A DNA stretch of 64,000 bases from Tepidamorphus sp. (GCA_028280885.1 JANQKY010000016.1:109137-173136); one strand, 5' to 3'; positions 26,264 through 35,927 are shown, counted from the first letter of the stretch. The notes: generated from the letters alone by a model not told the origin. Numbers and translations are program-made.

Positions 26264-26279
26264 TTTTCTTATATGAAAA
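26264..26279. promoter_or_regulatory. Candidate operator in the divergent oxidase-regulator promoter
   Basis: TTTTC (26264-26268) and GAAAA (26275-26279) flank TTATAT in an AT-rich spot within GC-rich DNA. The site lies between the oxidase/TRAP operon and the XRE-cupin gene. A TTTTC-6-GAAAA shape is consistent with autoregulation by the neighbouring XRE protein; unproven. Confidence 0.4.
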
Positions 26280-26330
26280 TTGCTTTTCGGATACTCTAGA
26301 CGGTGCGTGTTCGCCTCGAAGCGACTCGTT

Positions 26331-26398
26331 TCAAGAGGAAGGACTGGTCAAGAGGAAGGACTGGTCAAGAGGAAGGACTGGTCAAGGGAAAGGACTGG
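26331..26398 (+). repeat. Four 17-bp tandem repeats carrying Shine-Dalgarno motifs
   Basis: TCAAGAGGAAGGACTGG is repeated exactly at 26331-26347, 26348-26364 and 26365-26381. A fourth, slightly altered copy (TCAAGGGAAAGGACTGG) occupies 26382-26398, two bases before the ATG at 26401. Each unit holds a purine-rich GGAAGGA, so four ribosome-binding sites are stacked in front of one start. Copy-number change by slippage would alter the leader. Confidence 0.9.
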
Positions 26399-26400
26399 AT

Positions 26401-27054
26401 ATGCCGGCATCCCGCCCGGCCGCGCAGCGCAAGGAGGCCGCGCAGCGCAGGGAAGTAGAAGAAACGGCACAGGACGCTGCAAGGGACGCTGAAGAGCAGC
26501 GCCTTGCGTTCGGCGCGCGGCTGCGGGCGCTCCGGCGCAGCCGGTCGATGACGCTTGCCGCGCTGTCGGAGCGGTCCGGCCTGTCGATCGCGACCCTGTC
26601 GAAGGCCGAGCGCGGGCTCGTCGCGCTGACCTATGACCGCATGGCGCTGTTGGCGAACGGCCTTAATGTTGACATGAGCGAGTTGTTCTCCGAGGGCGGC
26701 GCGCGCTTTGCTCAAGACAGCCTGTCGCTTGCCCGCAAGGGCGAGTACACGCGCTACCAGACCGAGAACTATGTCTACGAGATGCTGTTCACCGACCTGC
26801 ATCACAAGGCGATGACGCCGATGCTCGGGTCGCTGAAGGCGCATGACATTCTCGAATTCGACGATTTCGTCCGCCACGAGGGCGAGGAGTTCCTGATGGT
26901 GCTGGAGGGCAAGGTGACGGTGTTTCTGGAGAACCGGCCGCCGGTGACGCTGCTTGCCGGCGACAGCCTGTATTTCGACAGCGCCATGGGGCATCTCTAT
27001 GCCTCCGCCGGCGACCAGGATGCGCGCATCCTCGTCGTCTGCGCCAATCCGTGA
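26401..27054 (+). CDS. XRE-family regulator with cupin sensor domain
   Basis: The 217-residue protein has an N-terminal charged tail, a helix-turn-helix ([20 protein letters not shown] then [12 protein letters not shown]) around residues 40-75 and a C-terminal cupin ([38 protein letters not shown]). Such proteins often govern amine or amino-acid catabolism. The ATG at 26401 directly follows a 17-bp repeat array. The frame stays open upstream through the repeats, so a longer N-terminus is possible but less likely. It probably regulates the divergent TRAP operon and the enolase-type gene downstream. Confidence 0.85.
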   Translation: MPASRPAAQRKEAAQRREVEETAQDAARDAEEQRLAFGARLRALRRSRSMTLAALSERSGLSIATLSKAERGLVALTYDRMALLANGLNVDMSELFSEGGARFAQDSLSLARKGEYTRYQTENYVYEMLFTDLHHKAMTPMLGSLKAHDILEFDDFVRHEGEEFLMVLEGKVTVFLENRPPVTLLAGDSLYFDSAMGHLYASAGDQDARILVVCANP

Positions 27055-27082
27055 CGATTACGCGACCCGGGAAGCCCGCTCC

Positions 27083-28186
27083 ATGAAGATCACCGAAATC
27101 CGTGTCTTTCAGGTCGACCTGCCGCTGCATGAGGGCCGCTACAGCTGGTCGAACGGCAATTTCGTCGAGGTGTTCGATTCAACCGTCGTCGAGATCCGGA
27201 CCGATCAGGGCCTTGTCGGACATGCCGAATGCTGTCCGCTCGGCTCGGCCTATCTGCCCGCCTTCGCGCGCGGCGTTCGGGCGGGGCTTGAGGAACTCTG
27301 CCCGCATCTGATTGGCCGCGATCCGCTCAATACAGGCGATATCAACCGGGTGATGGACGCAAGCCTGCGCGGCCATCCTTACGCCAAGGCGCCGATCGAC
27401 ATCGCCTGCTGGGACCTGCTGGGCAAGGCGACCGGGTTACCGCTCTACGCGCTGCTCGGCGGCAAGGCGCAGGAGGATGTCGTGCTCTACCGGGCAATCA
27501 GCCAGATCGCGCCGGACGCGATGGCGGCGAACGCCGCTTCCTATGCCGATCAGGGCTACACCCGCTTCCAGCTCAAGGTCGGCGGCGAGGCCCATGACGA
27601 TATCCGCCGCATCCGGGCTGCCCGCGAAGCGCTTAATCCGGCCTTCCTGCTGGTGGCGGATGCCAATACCGGCTGGACCCGGGCGGATGCGGCCCGCGTC
27701 GTTGCCGGCGTGCGGGACCTCGACGTGACGATCGAGCAGCCCTGTCTGTCCTATGAGGAATGCCTGTCGGTGCGTCGGCGCACGGCGCTGCCCTTCGTGC
27801 TCGACGAGGTGATCGACAGCCCGATGACGCTGACGCGCGGGCTCGCCGACGACGCGATGGACGTGATCAACCTGAAGATCTCCAAGGTCGGCGGCCTGAC
27901 GCGGGCCCGGCTGATGCGCGACCTGTGCATCGAGGCCGGCATCCCGATGACGATCGAGGACACCTGGGGCGGCGACATCGTCACCGCCGCGATCGCCCAT
28001 CTCGCCCAGTCGACGCCGGCGAATTTCTGCTTCTCGGCGACCGACTTCAACAGCTACGGACCGGTGCGGATCGCCGCTGGCGCGCCTGAGCGACATAACG
28101 GGCGGATGACCGCGTCCGACCGGCCGGGGCTCGGGATCGAACCCGACTATGCCGTGCTCGGCGAACCGGTGTTGGCCTTCCGCTAG
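27083..28186 (+). CDS. Enolase-superfamily enzyme, hydroxyproline betaine epimerase / cis-3-hydroxyproline dehydratase type
   Basis: This 367-residue mandelate racemase/muconate lactonizing-type protein has the catalytic Lys165 (QLKVGG), metal ligands Asp193 (VADANTGW), Glu218 (TIEQPC) and Asp241 (VLDEV), and second Lys265 (NLKISKVGG). The two-lysine pattern plus [20 protein letters not shown] and [17 protein letters not shown] is close to 4-hydroxyproline betaine 2-epimerase and cis-3-hydroxy-L-proline dehydratase. It is 28 bases after the regulator. With the proline-racemase-type gene nearby it supports a hydroxyproline-type pathway; the exact reaction is inferred. Confidence 0.8.
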   Translation: MKITEIRVFQVDLPLHEGRYSWSNGNFVEVFDSTVVEIRTDQGLVGHAECCPLGSAYLPAFARGVRAGLEELCPHLIGRDPLNTGDINRVMDASLRGHPYAKAPIDIACWDLLGKATGLPLYALLGGKAQEDVVLYRAISQIAPDAMAANAASYADQGYTRFQLKVGGEAHDDIRRIRAAREALNPAFLLVADANTGWTRADAARVVAGVRDLDVTIEQPCLSYEECLSVRRRTALPFVLDEVIDSPMTLTRGLADDAMDVINLKISKVGGLTRARLMRDLCIEAGIPMTIEDTWGGDIVTAAIAHLAQSTPANFCFSATDFNSYGPVRIAAGAPERHNGRMTASDRPGLGIEPDYAVLGEPVLAFR

Positions 28187-28194
28187 GCGCGCTT

Positions 28195-28653
28195 TTATTG
28201 CTTGCGGGTCAGGATGATCGCGCCCGATACGGCAAAATCACCGGGCTCGATCGCCAGGCATTCCAGGCGCTCGGGTGTTTCGACATTGCAATTCCAGACC
28301 GTCGTGTCCTCGACATCGCCCCAGACGATCCGATCGCCGGCATAGGACACCGCGCCGACGACATTGAACGTTTTCTTTTCGACGATGCGCTTCTCGACGT
28401 GATAGCCGGCCGACGCGCCGGGCTCGTAGGTCTCGGTCATCGTGATGTAGAGCACGGGATGGTCCGTGTCGTCGATTTCGACGTCGATCTGCAATTCGTC
28501 GGGAACGCTGACCGTCTCCTTGCTGAAGAAGATGAACTTGCCCTTTTCGGCAACCCAGTGACCGCCGGCCTTGAACGGCTCCTGCGCGATCGCCGGTGAA
28601 GACAGCAGTCCGATGGAAAAGGCTACGGCAAGTGTCAGATCACGATAACGCAT
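28195..28653 (-). CDS. Hypothetical exported protein
   Basis: The 152-residue precursor has a signal peptide (MRYRDLTLAVAFSIGLLSS, cleavage after AIA). The mature part is rich in beta-strand-like alternation, with two Cys (WNCNVETPERLECLA) near the C-terminus. I do not recognise a family. GGAG lies five bases before the ATG at 28653; the ATG at 28656 is too close to it, and longer versions lack a signal peptide at the start. It is wedged between the enolase-type and proline-racemase-type genes on the opposite strand. Confidence 0.68.
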   Translation of the reverse strand: MRYRDLTLAVAFSIGLLSSPAIAQEPFKAGGHWVAEKGKFIFFSKETVSVPDELQIDVEIDDTDHPVLYITMTETYEPGASAGYHVEKRIVEKKTFNVVGAVSYAGDRIVWGDVEDTTVWNCNVETPERLECLAIEPGDFAVSGAIILTRKQ

Positions 28654-28962
28654 CATCTCTCCAATCCATTTTTCGCAATACGTGTGTCGGTGGCGCCGGC
28701 AATAACGGCAGACGGCCGTGACCGGGACAGAACCTGAAACCATCAGCCGGTTACCCGGCTCGGAATTATCGAAAAAGAGATTGCTCCGACCTTAGGCGCG
28801 GTGCGCTGCCAATGCAAAGGGAACAGGAAAGACCGGATGGGTATATGACATCGGATCGGAATGCGCGCGTTGCGATCGAGCCCGTGTCGTGATGGTAGTG
28901 GTGTTTAGGCTCGGGTGCGCTGCGAAAGGGAAGCCGCGCGCTTCAGGCGGGAAGGGGAGCAG

Positions 28963-29991
28963 ATGCGCAGCAGCAAGACCATCCATGTCGTCTCCTGCCA
29001 TGCCGAGGGCGAGGTCGGCGACGTCATCGTCGGCGGGGTTCAGCCGCCGCCCGGCGATACGCTGTGGGAGCAGCGGCGCTGGATCGCCGAGGACCAGGCT
29101 TTACGCAATTTCGTCCTGAACGAGCCGCGCGGCGGCGTCTTCCGGCATGTCAACCTGCTGGTGCCGCCGAAGCATCCGGAGGCCGATGCCGGCTTCATCA
29201 TCATGGAGCCGGAGGATACGCCGCCGATGTCCGGCTCCAATTCGATCTGTGTTGCGACTGTCCTGCTCAACACCGGCATCGTCGACATGCGCGAGCCGGT
29301 GAGCGAGCTTGTCCTGGAGGCGCCGGGCGGGCTCGTGCGGGTGCGGGCAGACTGCCGGGACGGCAAGGCGGAGCGCATCACCGTGCGCAACCTGCCGAGT
29401 TTCGCCGACCGGCTCGATGCCGCGCTGGAGGTCGAGGGCGTCGGGACGCTCAGCGTCGACACGGCGTTCGGCGGCGACAGTTTCGTGATCGTCGACGCGG
29501 ACGCGCTCGGGATCGCGATCGCGCCGGACGCGGCCGCCGATATCGCGACGCTCGGGGTCGCGATCACCGAGGCGGCGAATGCGCAGCTCGGCTTTGCCCA
29601 TCCCGAACTGGCGGGCTGGGACCATGTTTCCTTCTGCCTGTTCGCTGGCCCGCTCGAGGCATCGGAAGGCGGCTATTCGGCGCGGTCGGCGGTTGCCATC
29701 AAGCCGGGCAAGGTCGACCGCTCGCCGACGGGAACGGCGGTGTCGGCGCGTCTTGCCGTGCTGCATGCGACGGGCCGGATCGCCAAGGGTGAAACACTGA
29801 CCGCGCGGTCGATCATCGGATCGGAATTCGCAGGCCGGATCGTCTGCGAGACCCGGGTCGGCGGCAGGCCTGCGATCGTGCCGGAGATCACCGGCCGGGC
29901 CTGGATCACCGGCATCCACCAGCATCTGCTCGATCCCGCCGATCCGTGGCCGGAAGGCTACCGGCTGTCGGATACGTGGGGCCGTCGCTGA
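28963..29991 (+). CDS. Proline racemase family protein with Ser/Thr active-site pair
   Basis: The 342-residue protein has the family start [27 protein letters not shown], and the two catalytic-position motifs MSGSN (Ser90) and DRSPTGT (Thr256). Proline racemases and 4-hydroxyproline epimerases use Cys/Cys or Ser/Cys, and trans-3-hydroxyproline dehydratases Cys/Thr, so Ser/Thr is unusual. The ATG at 28963 follows GGAAGGGGAGC. It is most likely an epimerase or dehydratase of a proline derivative; the activity cannot be decided. Confidence 0.82.
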   Translation: MRSSKTIHVVSCHAEGEVGDVIVGGVQPPPGDTLWEQRRWIAEDQALRNFVLNEPRGGVFRHVNLLVPPKHPEADAGFIIMEPEDTPPMSGSNSICVATVLLNTGIVDMREPVSELVLEAPGGLVRVRADCRDGKAERITVRNLPSFADRLDAALEVEGVGTLSVDTAFGGDSFVIVDADALGIAIAPDAAADIATLGVAITEAANAQLGFAHPELAGWDHVSFCLFAGPLEASEGGYSARSAVAIKPGKVDRSPTGTAVSARLAVLHATGRIAKGETLTARSIIGSEFAGRIVCETRVGGRPAIVPEITGRAWITGIHQHLLDPADPWPEGYRLSDTWGRR

Positions 29992-30373
29992 CGTCGCTTA
30001 GAGCGCTTTGTGACCAGGTAGGCGCATTCTGACGTGGCGTTTTCGGTGCAAGGTCAAGTCGGGCTCCGCAGGCCATATCGGGGATATGGTCAAGGAGCAC
30101 GGCGCAGGCATTGCTCCGAAAACGCCCGTCCCCCCTTACGATTCATTGGGGGTTTGCGATCGGCGGCCGCCCGATGCCGAGCCCGCTTTGACCGATGCCC
30201 CGCATCGCTCCGCAGCAATCTCGACACCGGATCGACTCGCCGATCACAAACAGAACTGACCCTACAGTCACTGGACATGCTCTTGCTGTCGCGAACGTGC
30301 TATTCGCAGTCGCAAAAACGATAGGATGAACACCAGCTAAACCATTGATGCATAGCTGGATTTCTGAACGGAC

Positions 30374-30403
30374 ATGACACGTTTTCGCGCCCGCTCCTAT
30401 ATA
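30374..30403 (+). promoter_or_regulatory. Candidate sigma70-type promoter for the DUF1127 leader
   Basis: ATGACA (30374-30379, five of six matches to TTGACA) is followed 18 bases later by TATATA (30398-30403). The predicted start near 30410 lies just upstream of the hairpin. Confidence 0.4.
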
Positions 30404-30424
30404 GCGAATTACATCGTGAACAGG

Positions 30425-30457
30425 CGTCGCACCGGGTGAACCGGGGCGGCGTTTTTT
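30425..30457 (+). terminator. Intrinsic-terminator-like hairpin with T6
   Basis: CGTCGC (30425-30430) pairs with GCGGCG (30446-30451) around an inner CCGG-5-CCGG stem, followed immediately by six T (30452-30457). It sits 100 bases before the DUF1127 start, inside its leader, so it may end a short RNA or act as an attenuator. Confidence 0.55.
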
Positions 30458-30467
30458 GAGGCCGACG

Positions 30468-30499
30468 GAGCAGATCCAATCCCTATTGGGGGCCTGCTC
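30468..30499 (+). promoter_or_regulatory. Second leader stem-loop before the DUF1127 gene
   Basis: GAGCAG (30468-30473) pairs with CTGCTC (30494-30499), and within it CCAAT (30476-30480) pairs with ATTGG (30485-30489) around a four-base loop. With the preceding T-tailed hairpin it makes a structured 5' region. No known riboswitch class was recognised. Confidence 0.45.
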
Positions 30500-30556
30500 T
30501 CAAGGCCATCAGCACCCTGGACGAAACACGGTCGGTAAAACCAGAAAGGCATAGTC

Positions 30557-30820
30557 ATGGATATGATCACCTATGCCGGCCATGCAGCCGGCGCCATCGA
30601 GCCACCGCACGCCTTCCGGCAGCGGATGAATTCCCTCTTTCGCCGCCTCGCCCGCACCTATCAGGCGCGGCGCGACCTCAAGGTGCTGCGCAGTTCCGGC
30701 GACCATATCCTGAACGATATCGGCGTCAGCCGCAGCCAGCTCGACGACGCCCTGAACGCGCCGTTCTGGGTCAATCCGAGCCAGAAGCTCGCCCGCCGGA
30801 CGCCCCTGTTCCGCAGGTAA
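30557..30820 (+). CDS. DUF1127 domain small protein
   Basis: The 87-residue basic protein ends in the DUF1127 core: ARRDLKVLRSSGDHILNDIGVSRSQLDDALNAPFW. This is the YjiS-like arginine-rich domain common in Hyphomicrobiales. Related small proteins are linked to RNA turnover and phosphate or stress control in other species; no specific role can be assigned here. GAAAGG precedes the ATG. The upstream leader is structured. Confidence 0.85.
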   Translation: MDMITYAGHAAGAIEPPHAFRQRMNSLFRRLARTYQARRDLKVLRSSGDHILNDIGVSRSQLDDALNAPFWVNPSQKLARRTPLFRR

Positions 30821-30869
30821 TGCCGTTCCGCTGGTGATACCGCGCTGGCGCGGGAAATCCCTGCCAGCT

Positions 30870-30973
30870 AGAGCGGTGATCTTTCAGCTGGAATCGCTGC
30901 ACCGCTCTATCTATTTGAAGCCGCATCGGATTTATCCGAAAACCGGTTCCCACTTTTCGGTCCGATGCTCTAG
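30870..30973. repeat. Rhizobiales-type palindromic intergenic repeat
   Basis: Two stem-loops in series: AGAGCGGT (30870) with ACCGCTCT (30901), and GCATCGGA (30923) with TCCGATGC (30961), the latter enclosing CCGAAAA and TTTTCGG arms. The segment AAAACCGGTTCCCACTTTTC is a recurrent element in Hyphomicrobiales genomes. It lies between the DUF1127 gene and the xseA 3' end. Confidence 0.7.
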
Positions 30974-31047
30974 CGCCCAGCCGCCACCGGGACGAACGCC
31001 GACAGGCCGTGACGGGATCCCCCGCCACGGCCTTTCTCGTTTTTCAC

Positions 31048-32493
31048 TCAATCCTCGAACAGGCTCGCCTGATCGCCGGGCGTCGTTTGCTTCGCCCGCC
31101 GTTTTGCCGGCCGGCGGGCGGGCTTGCCCGACGCCCGACCGTCCGCGCCGGCCGTGACCGGCAGCACGCCGTCGGCGAACTGGATATCGAGCCGGGCGCC
31201 GTCGGCCTGCCCTTCGGCGCTGCGCACCATCCGGCCCTCGCCGTCGCGCACCAGCGCGAAGCCGCGCTTCAGGGTCTGGGCATAGCCCAGCGTGTTGAGC
31301 ACCTGCGCCAGCCGGGCGACCCGGTCGGCCATCCGCTCCAGCCTGCGCCCGATCCCCGTCCTGCCGCGCTGATCGAGCATGGCGAGGCGCTCACGCCCGC
31401 GCGCGATGCGGTCGCGGATGCGCACCGGCGACAGTTTCGCCGCCGCCCGGGTCAGCCGCATGCCATGGGCGTTCGTGTTCGCCTGCAGTGCCCGCTTGAG
31501 CCGCCCCGACACGTCATCGAAGCGCTGGCGCGGCAGGGCGAGCAGGTCGGCAAGGCGCGGCAGGCCCCGGACCGCGGCGCGCAATTGCGACTTGCGCTCC
31601 TGGACGAGGCGCATCAGGCCGGTGCGCAGGCGCTGGTCGCGGTCGGCGACATAGGCGGCCAGTTCGGCGCGCACGGGCAGCGCCAGTTCGGCGGCCGCCG
31701 TCGGCGTCGGCGCGCGCATGTCGGCGGCATGGTCGATCAGCGTCCAGTCGGTCTCGTGGCCGACCGCCGAGACGATCGGGATCGCGCTGTCGGCGGCCGC
31801 CCGCACCACGGCCTCCTCGTTGAAGGACCACAGGTCCTCCAGGCTGCCGCCGCCGCGCGCGGCGATCAGCACGTCCGGGCGCGGGATATCGCCGCCGGGC
31901 GCGATCGCGTTGAAGCCGCGAATGCCGGCGGCGATCTCGTCCGCCGCCCCCTCGCCCTGCACCCGAACCGGCCAGACCAGCACGTGGACGGGAAAGCGGT
32001 CGGCGATACGGTGCAGGATGTCGCGAATCACCGCGCCCGTCGGCGACGTCACCACGCCGACGACGCGCGGCAGATAGGGCAGCGCCTGCTTGCGCTCCTT
32101 GTCGAACAGGCCTTCGGCGGCCAGTTTCTTGCGCCGCTCCTCCAGCAGCGCCATCAGCGCGCCGACGCCGGCCGGCTCGAGCGATTCGATGACGATCTGA
32201 TAGGTCGAGCGGCCCGGATAGGTGGTCACCTTGCCGACCGCGACCACCTCCAGCCCCTCCTCCGGCTTGAACCGCAGCCGGCCGAACACGCCCTTCCAGA
32301 TGATCGCGTCGATGCGCGCCTTCTCGTCCTTGATGGCGAAATAGCAATGGCCGGAGGAATGCGGGCCGCGATAGCCGGAGATCTCGCCGCGCAGGCGCAC
32401 ATAGGGAAAGGCGTTCTCGACCGTCCGCTTCACCGCGACGGCGAGTTCGGAAACGCTCAGTTCGGGCAGGTTGCCTGTGGACTGGTCCGCCAT
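31048..32493 (-). CDS. xseA: Exodeoxyribonuclease VII large subunit
   Basis: The 481-residue protein has the N-terminal OB-fold ([23 protein letters not shown] reads into the family start) with [21 protein letters not shown]. The nuclease core motifs follow: [51 protein letters not shown] coiled-coil region precedes a [11 protein letters not shown] tail. It degrades single-stranded DNA to oligonucleotides with XseB. The start at 32493 follows AAGGAT; a longer frame extends only through the promoter of purD. The C-terminus has a short Lys/Arg-rich extension. Confidence 0.95.
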   Translation of the reverse strand: MADQSTGNLPELSVSELAVAVKRTVENAFPYVRLRGEISGYRGPHSSGHCYFAIKDEKARIDAIIWKGVFGRLRFKPEEGLEVVAVGKVTTYPGRSTYQIVIESLEPAGVGALMALLEERRKKLAAEGLFDKERKQALPYLPRVVGVVTSPTGAVIRDILHRIADRFPVHVLVWPVRVQGEGAADEIAAGIRGFNAIAPGGDIPRPDVLIAARGGGSLEDLWSFNEEAVVRAAADSAIPIVSAVGHETDWTLIDHAADMRAPTPTAAAELALPVRAELAAYVADRDQRLRTGLMRLVQERKSQLRAAVRGLPRLADLLALPRQRFDDVSGRLKRALQANTNAHGMRLTRAAAKLSPVRIRDRIARGRERLAMLDQRGRTGIGRRLERMADRVARLAQVLNTLGYAQTLKRGFALVRDGEGRMVRSAEGQADGARLDIQFADGVLPVTAGADGRASGKPARRPAKRRAKQTTPGDQASLFED

Positions 32494-32632
32494 GGCAATC
32501 CTTGTAGGCGATTGCGCGCGCCCACGCGAGGGTGACGATCGGCAAATCGCATGGTAGTCGGAGTGTCCGACAGTCTGGCGGGATCTTTTCCGCCCATGGC
32601 CACGTTCGCGGGCCAAGATCAAGCGGGGCGAT

Positions 32633-33916
32633 ATGAATGTGCTTCTGATCGGTTCGGGCGGGCGCGAGCACGCGCTTGCCTGGGCTTTATCGGCCAGTCC
32701 GATGCTGGCGACGCTCTTTGCCGCGCCGGGCAATCCGGGCATCGCCGAGGTGGCGACCTGCGTCCCGCTCGACGTGGCCGACCACGCCGCCGTCGCGGCG
32801 TTCTGCAAGGAACGGGACATCGCCCTGGTGGTGGTCGGGCCGGAGGCGCCGCTGGTGGCGGGTCTCGTCGACGATCTCACCGACGCCGGCATCCGCGCCT
32901 TCGGGCCGACGGCGGCGGCGGCGCAGCTTGAGGGCTCGAAGGCCTTCACCAAGGATCTGTGCAAGCGCTTCGGCATTCCGACGGCGGCCTTCGAGACGTT
33001 CCGCGAGGCAGCGCCCGCCAAGGCCTATGTCCGCGCGCAGGGAACGCCGATCGTCATCAAGGCGGACGGGCTTGCCGCCGGCAAGGGCGTCATCATCGCG
33101 CAAACGCTTGAAGAGGCGGACAGCGCGATCGACGACATGCTCGCCGGCGCCTTCGGGCCGGCCGGCGCGGAAATCGTCATCGAGGCGTTCATGCAGGGCG
33201 AGGAGGCAAGCTTCTTTGCCCTGTGCGACGGCCGCATGGCGCTGCCGCTTGCCACCGCCCAGGACCACAAGCAGGCCTTCGACGGCGATACCGGCCCGAA
33301 TACCGGCGGCATGGGCGCCTATTCGCCGGCACCCGTGATGAGCGAGGACCTGTGCCGGCAGACGATGGATGAGATCATCACGCCGACGCTGAAGGCGATG
33401 CGGGCCGAAGGCATCCCGTTCACCGGCGTGCTCTATGCCGGCCTGATGATCACCGAAGAAGGACCCAGGCTGGTCGAGTACAACGTGCGGTTCGGCGATC
33501 CGGAGGCCCAGGTCATGATGATGCGGCTGCAGGACGATCTCCTGCTCCTGATCCTCGGCGCGCTCGACCAGATGCTCGACACAATGAGCGTGCGCTGGCG
33601 CGACGAGGCGGCGCTGTCGGTGGTGATGGCGACACGCGGCTATCCCGGCGCCTACGAGAAAGGCTCGGCGATCGGCGGCCTGGAGACCGCCGCGGCGATG
33701 GACGATGTCGAGATCTTCCAGGCCGGAACGGCGATGCAGGACGGCACGCTGGTTGCCAATGGCGGGCGGGTGCTGAACGTCACCGCGCGCGGCGAAACCG
33801 TCGCAAAGGCGCAGGCGCGCGCCTATGCGGCCGTCGACGCGATCGACTGGCCGGAGGGCTTCTGCCGCCGCGATATCGGCTGGCGCGCGGTCGCCCGCGA
33901 GGCGGAAACCGCATGA
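32633..33916 (+). CDS. purD: Phosphoribosylamine-glycine ligase
   Basis: The 427-residue ATP-grasp enzyme has [56 protein letters not shown] and [13 protein letters not shown]. It catalyses the second step of purine biosynthesis, joining phosphoribosylamine and glycine. Divergent from xseA over 139 bases, and overlapping the hydrolase gene downstream by 4 bases. Confidence 0.97.
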   Translation: MNVLLIGSGGREHALAWALSASPMLATLFAAPGNPGIAEVATCVPLDVADHAAVAAFCKERDIALVVVGPEAPLVAGLVDDLTDAGIRAFGPTAAAAQLEGSKAFTKDLCKRFGIPTAAFETFREAAPAKAYVRAQGTPIVIKADGLAAGKGVIIAQTLEEADSAIDDMLAGAFGPAGAEIVIEAFMQGEEASFFALCDGRMALPLATAQDHKQAFDGDTGPNTGGMGAYSPAPVMSEDLCRQTMDEIITPTLKAMRAEGIPFTGVLYAGLMITEEGPRLVEYNVRFGDPEAQVMMMRLQDDLLLLILGALDQMLDTMSVRWRDEAALSVVMATRGYPGAYEKGSAIGGLETAAAMDDVEIFQAGTAMQDGTLVANGGRVLNVTARGETVAKAQARAYAAVDAIDWPEGFCRRDIGWRAVAREAETA

Positions 33917-34821
33917 GCGACGAGACGCTTCCAGACCTGTTTCCCGATTTCGAGACCCGCCGGATCGACACGGGCGACACGGACATCTTCCTGCGCTGCG
34001 GCGGCAGCGGCCCGCCGCTCCTGCTGCTGCATGGTTTTCCGCAGACCCATGCCATGTGGCACAAGGTGGCGCCGCGGCTCGCCGAGCGGTTCTTCCTGGT
34101 GATCCCCGATCTCAGGGGCTACGGCCAGAGCGCCACGCCGCCGTCCGACCCCGAGCACCTGGCCTATTCCAAACGGACGATGGGACAGGACATGGTCCGG
34201 GTGATGAGCCAACTCGGCCAAGAGCGGTTCCGGCTCGCCGGCCACGACCGGGGCGGCCGCGTCGCCTACCGGATGGCGCTCGATCATCCTGAGCGGATCG
34301 AGCGGCTCGCCGTGCTCGATATCGTGCCGACCCACACGATGTGGACCACGATGGCCAAGGACCTTGCCATGCGGGTCTATCACTGGCTGTTCCTGGCCCA
34401 GCCCGAACCGTTTCCCGAGCGGCTGATCGGCGGCGACCCGGACCTTTATCTGGAGCACTCGATGGCGAGTTGGACGGCGAAGCGCTCGCTTGCCGATTTC
34501 GATCCGGCCGCGATGGCTGCGTATCGCGCCGCCTTCCGCCAGCCCGAGCGGATCCGCGCGGCCTGCGAGGACTACCGCGCCGGCGCGACCTGCGACCTTG
34601 CCCATGACGAGGCCGACGTCCAGGCGCTGCGCCGGATCGGCTGTCCGACGCTTGCGCTGTGGGGCGCGGTGGGGATCGCCGAGAAGGCCAAAGGCCCGTT
34701 CGAGGTCTGGCAGACCTGGGCGGAGGACCTGGAAGGCGTCGCGGTGGATTGCGGCCATTTCGTCTGCGAGGAGCGGCCGGACGATACTGCCGCAGCGCTA
34801 CTGGATTTCTTCAAGGACTGA
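33913..34821 (+). CDS. Alpha/beta hydrolase of the fluoroacetate dehalogenase type
   Basis: The 302-residue protein carries every functional residue of haloacetate dehalogenases. Nucleophile Asp112 is in [11 protein letters not shown], with carboxylate-binding Arg113 and Arg116. The acid is Asp136 (LDIVPTH) and the base His282 (CGHFVCEE). The halide site is His157-Trp158 (YHWLFLAQP) with Tyr221 (CEDYRAGA). Spacing matches the Rhodopseudomonas enzyme with a constant offset of two. It hydrolyses carbon-halogen bonds of small haloacids in that family. No signal peptide. Co-transcribed with purD by a 4-base overlap, which probably reflects convenience rather than pathway. Confidence 0.82.
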   Translation: MSDETLPDLFPDFETRRIDTGDTDIFLRCGGSGPPLLLLHGFPQTHAMWHKVAPRLAERFFLVIPDLRGYGQSATPPSDPEHLAYSKRTMGQDMVRVMSQLGQERFRLAGHDRGGRVAYRMALDHPERIERLAVLDIVPTHTMWTTMAKDLAMRVYHWLFLAQPEPFPERLIGGDPDLYLEHSMASWTAKRSLADFDPAAMAAYRAAFRQPERIRAACEDYRAGATCDLAHDEADVQALRRIGCPTLALWGAVGIAEKAKGPFEVWQTWAEDLEGVAVDCGHFVCEERPDDTAAALLDFFKD

Positions 34822-34824
34822 GCC

Positions 34825-35925
34825 ATGACAGACGCCTCCGACAAGACCATCGACCGCCAGGAAGCCTTTTCCGGCACCAAGCCCGTCGACCAGGCGCTGG
34901 CCTTCGACGAGGCGAAGCTGTCGGCGTGGCTTGAGGCCAATGTCAAAGGCTTTCGCGGGCCGCTGACGGCGCGCCAGTTCCGCGGCGGGCAGTCGAACCC
35001 GACCTACCGGATCGACGCGGCCTCGGGCGCCTATGTGCTGCGCCGCAAGCCGCCGGGCAAGCTGTTGCCGTCGGCCCATGCGGTCGACCGGGAATACAAG
35101 GTCATCTCCGCCCTGCACCAGGCCGGCTTCCCCGTCGCAAAGCCGCATGTGCTGTGCGAGGACGAAGACGTCGTCGGGACGATGTTCTACCTGATGGACT
35201 GCGTCGAGGGTCGCGTCTTCTGGGTGCCCGACCTGCCCGGCTGCGAGACGGCCGAGCGCGGCGCGATCTATGACGTGATGAACGAGACGATCGCCCGGCT
35301 GCACAGTTTCGACTTCGAGGCGCTTGGGCTCGGCGATTTCGGCCGGCCGTCGGGCTATGTGGCGCGCCAGATCAAGCGCTGGTCGCAGCAATACCGGGCC
35401 TCGCAGACAAGCGAACTCGCCGAGATGGAAAAGCTGATGGAATGGCTGCCCGGCGCGACGCCGGCCGATTCGGGCGCTGCGATCGTGCATGGCGACTTCC
35501 GGCTCGACAACATGATCCTGCACCCGCGCGAGCCGAAGGTGCTGGCCGTGCTCGACTGGGAGCTTGCCACCCTCGGCGATCCGCTCGGCGACTTCACCTA
35601 CCACCTGATGCAATGGCAGATGCCGCCCTCGCGCTTTGGCGGCGGCACGGGCAGTCTTGTCGGGCTCGACCTTGCCGCACTCGGCATTCCCTCGATGGAA
35701 GCCTATGTCGCCCGCTACTGCGAGCGCACCGGGCGCGGCGGCATCGACGATCTCGATTTCTACTTTGCCTATAACTTCTTCCGGCTCGCCGCGATCCTGC
35801 AGGGCATCATCGGACGGGTGCGCGACGGCACGGCGACCAACGAGAACGCCGGCGCGATGGAAAGCCAGGTCAGGCCGCTCGCCGAAACCGCCTGGCAGTT
35901 CGCGCAGAAGGCCGGAGCACGCTGA
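34825..35925 (+). CDS. Phosphotransferase family protein (APH/ACAD10-11 N-domain type)
   Basis: The 366-residue protein has a kinase-like fold with QFRGGQSNPTYRI, YVLRRKPPGKLLPSAHAVDRE, the catalytic IVHGDFRLDNMILHP and the metal-binding VLDWELATLGDPLGD. It resembles the kinase domain of ACAD10/11, which phosphorylates 4-hydroxyacyl-CoAs; its substrate here is unknown. It is 3 bases after the dehalogenase-type gene and 2 bases before the patatin gene. Confidence 0.85.
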   Translation: MTDASDKTIDRQEAFSGTKPVDQALAFDEAKLSAWLEANVKGFRGPLTARQFRGGQSNPTYRIDAASGAYVLRRKPPGKLLPSAHAVDREYKVISALHQAGFPVAKPHVLCEDEDVVGTMFYLMDCVEGRVFWVPDLPGCETAERGAIYDVMNETIARLHSFDFEALGLGDFGRPSGYVARQIKRWSQQYRASQTSELAEMEKLMEWLPGATPADSGAAIVHGDFRLDNMILHPREPKVLAVLDWELATLGDPLGDFTYHLMQWQMPPSRFGGGTGSLVGLDLAALGIPSMEAYVARYCERTGRGGIDDLDFYFAYNFFRLAAILQGIIGRVRDGTATNENAGAMESQVRPLAETAWQFAQKAGAR

Positions 35926-35927
35926 GC

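Larger units (their letters stand above)
29992..30556. other. Gap with a promoter and structured leader before the DUF1127 gene
   Basis: I see no supported coding sequence in these 565 bases. An open frame at 30034-30324 has no family features or ribosome-binding site. The right half holds a candidate promoter, a T-tailed hairpin and a second stem-loop (listed separately). The left half shows nothing I can identify. Confidence 0.5.

Noticed and set aside
26331..26398. CRISPR array at the 17-bp repeats
   Set aside because: Units are contiguous with no spacers and too short for CRISPR repeats; they end at a ribosome-binding site.
30034..30324. A 96-codon frame before the DUF1127 gene
   Set aside because: No ribosome-binding site, no family features, and it overlaps a region that looks non-coding.
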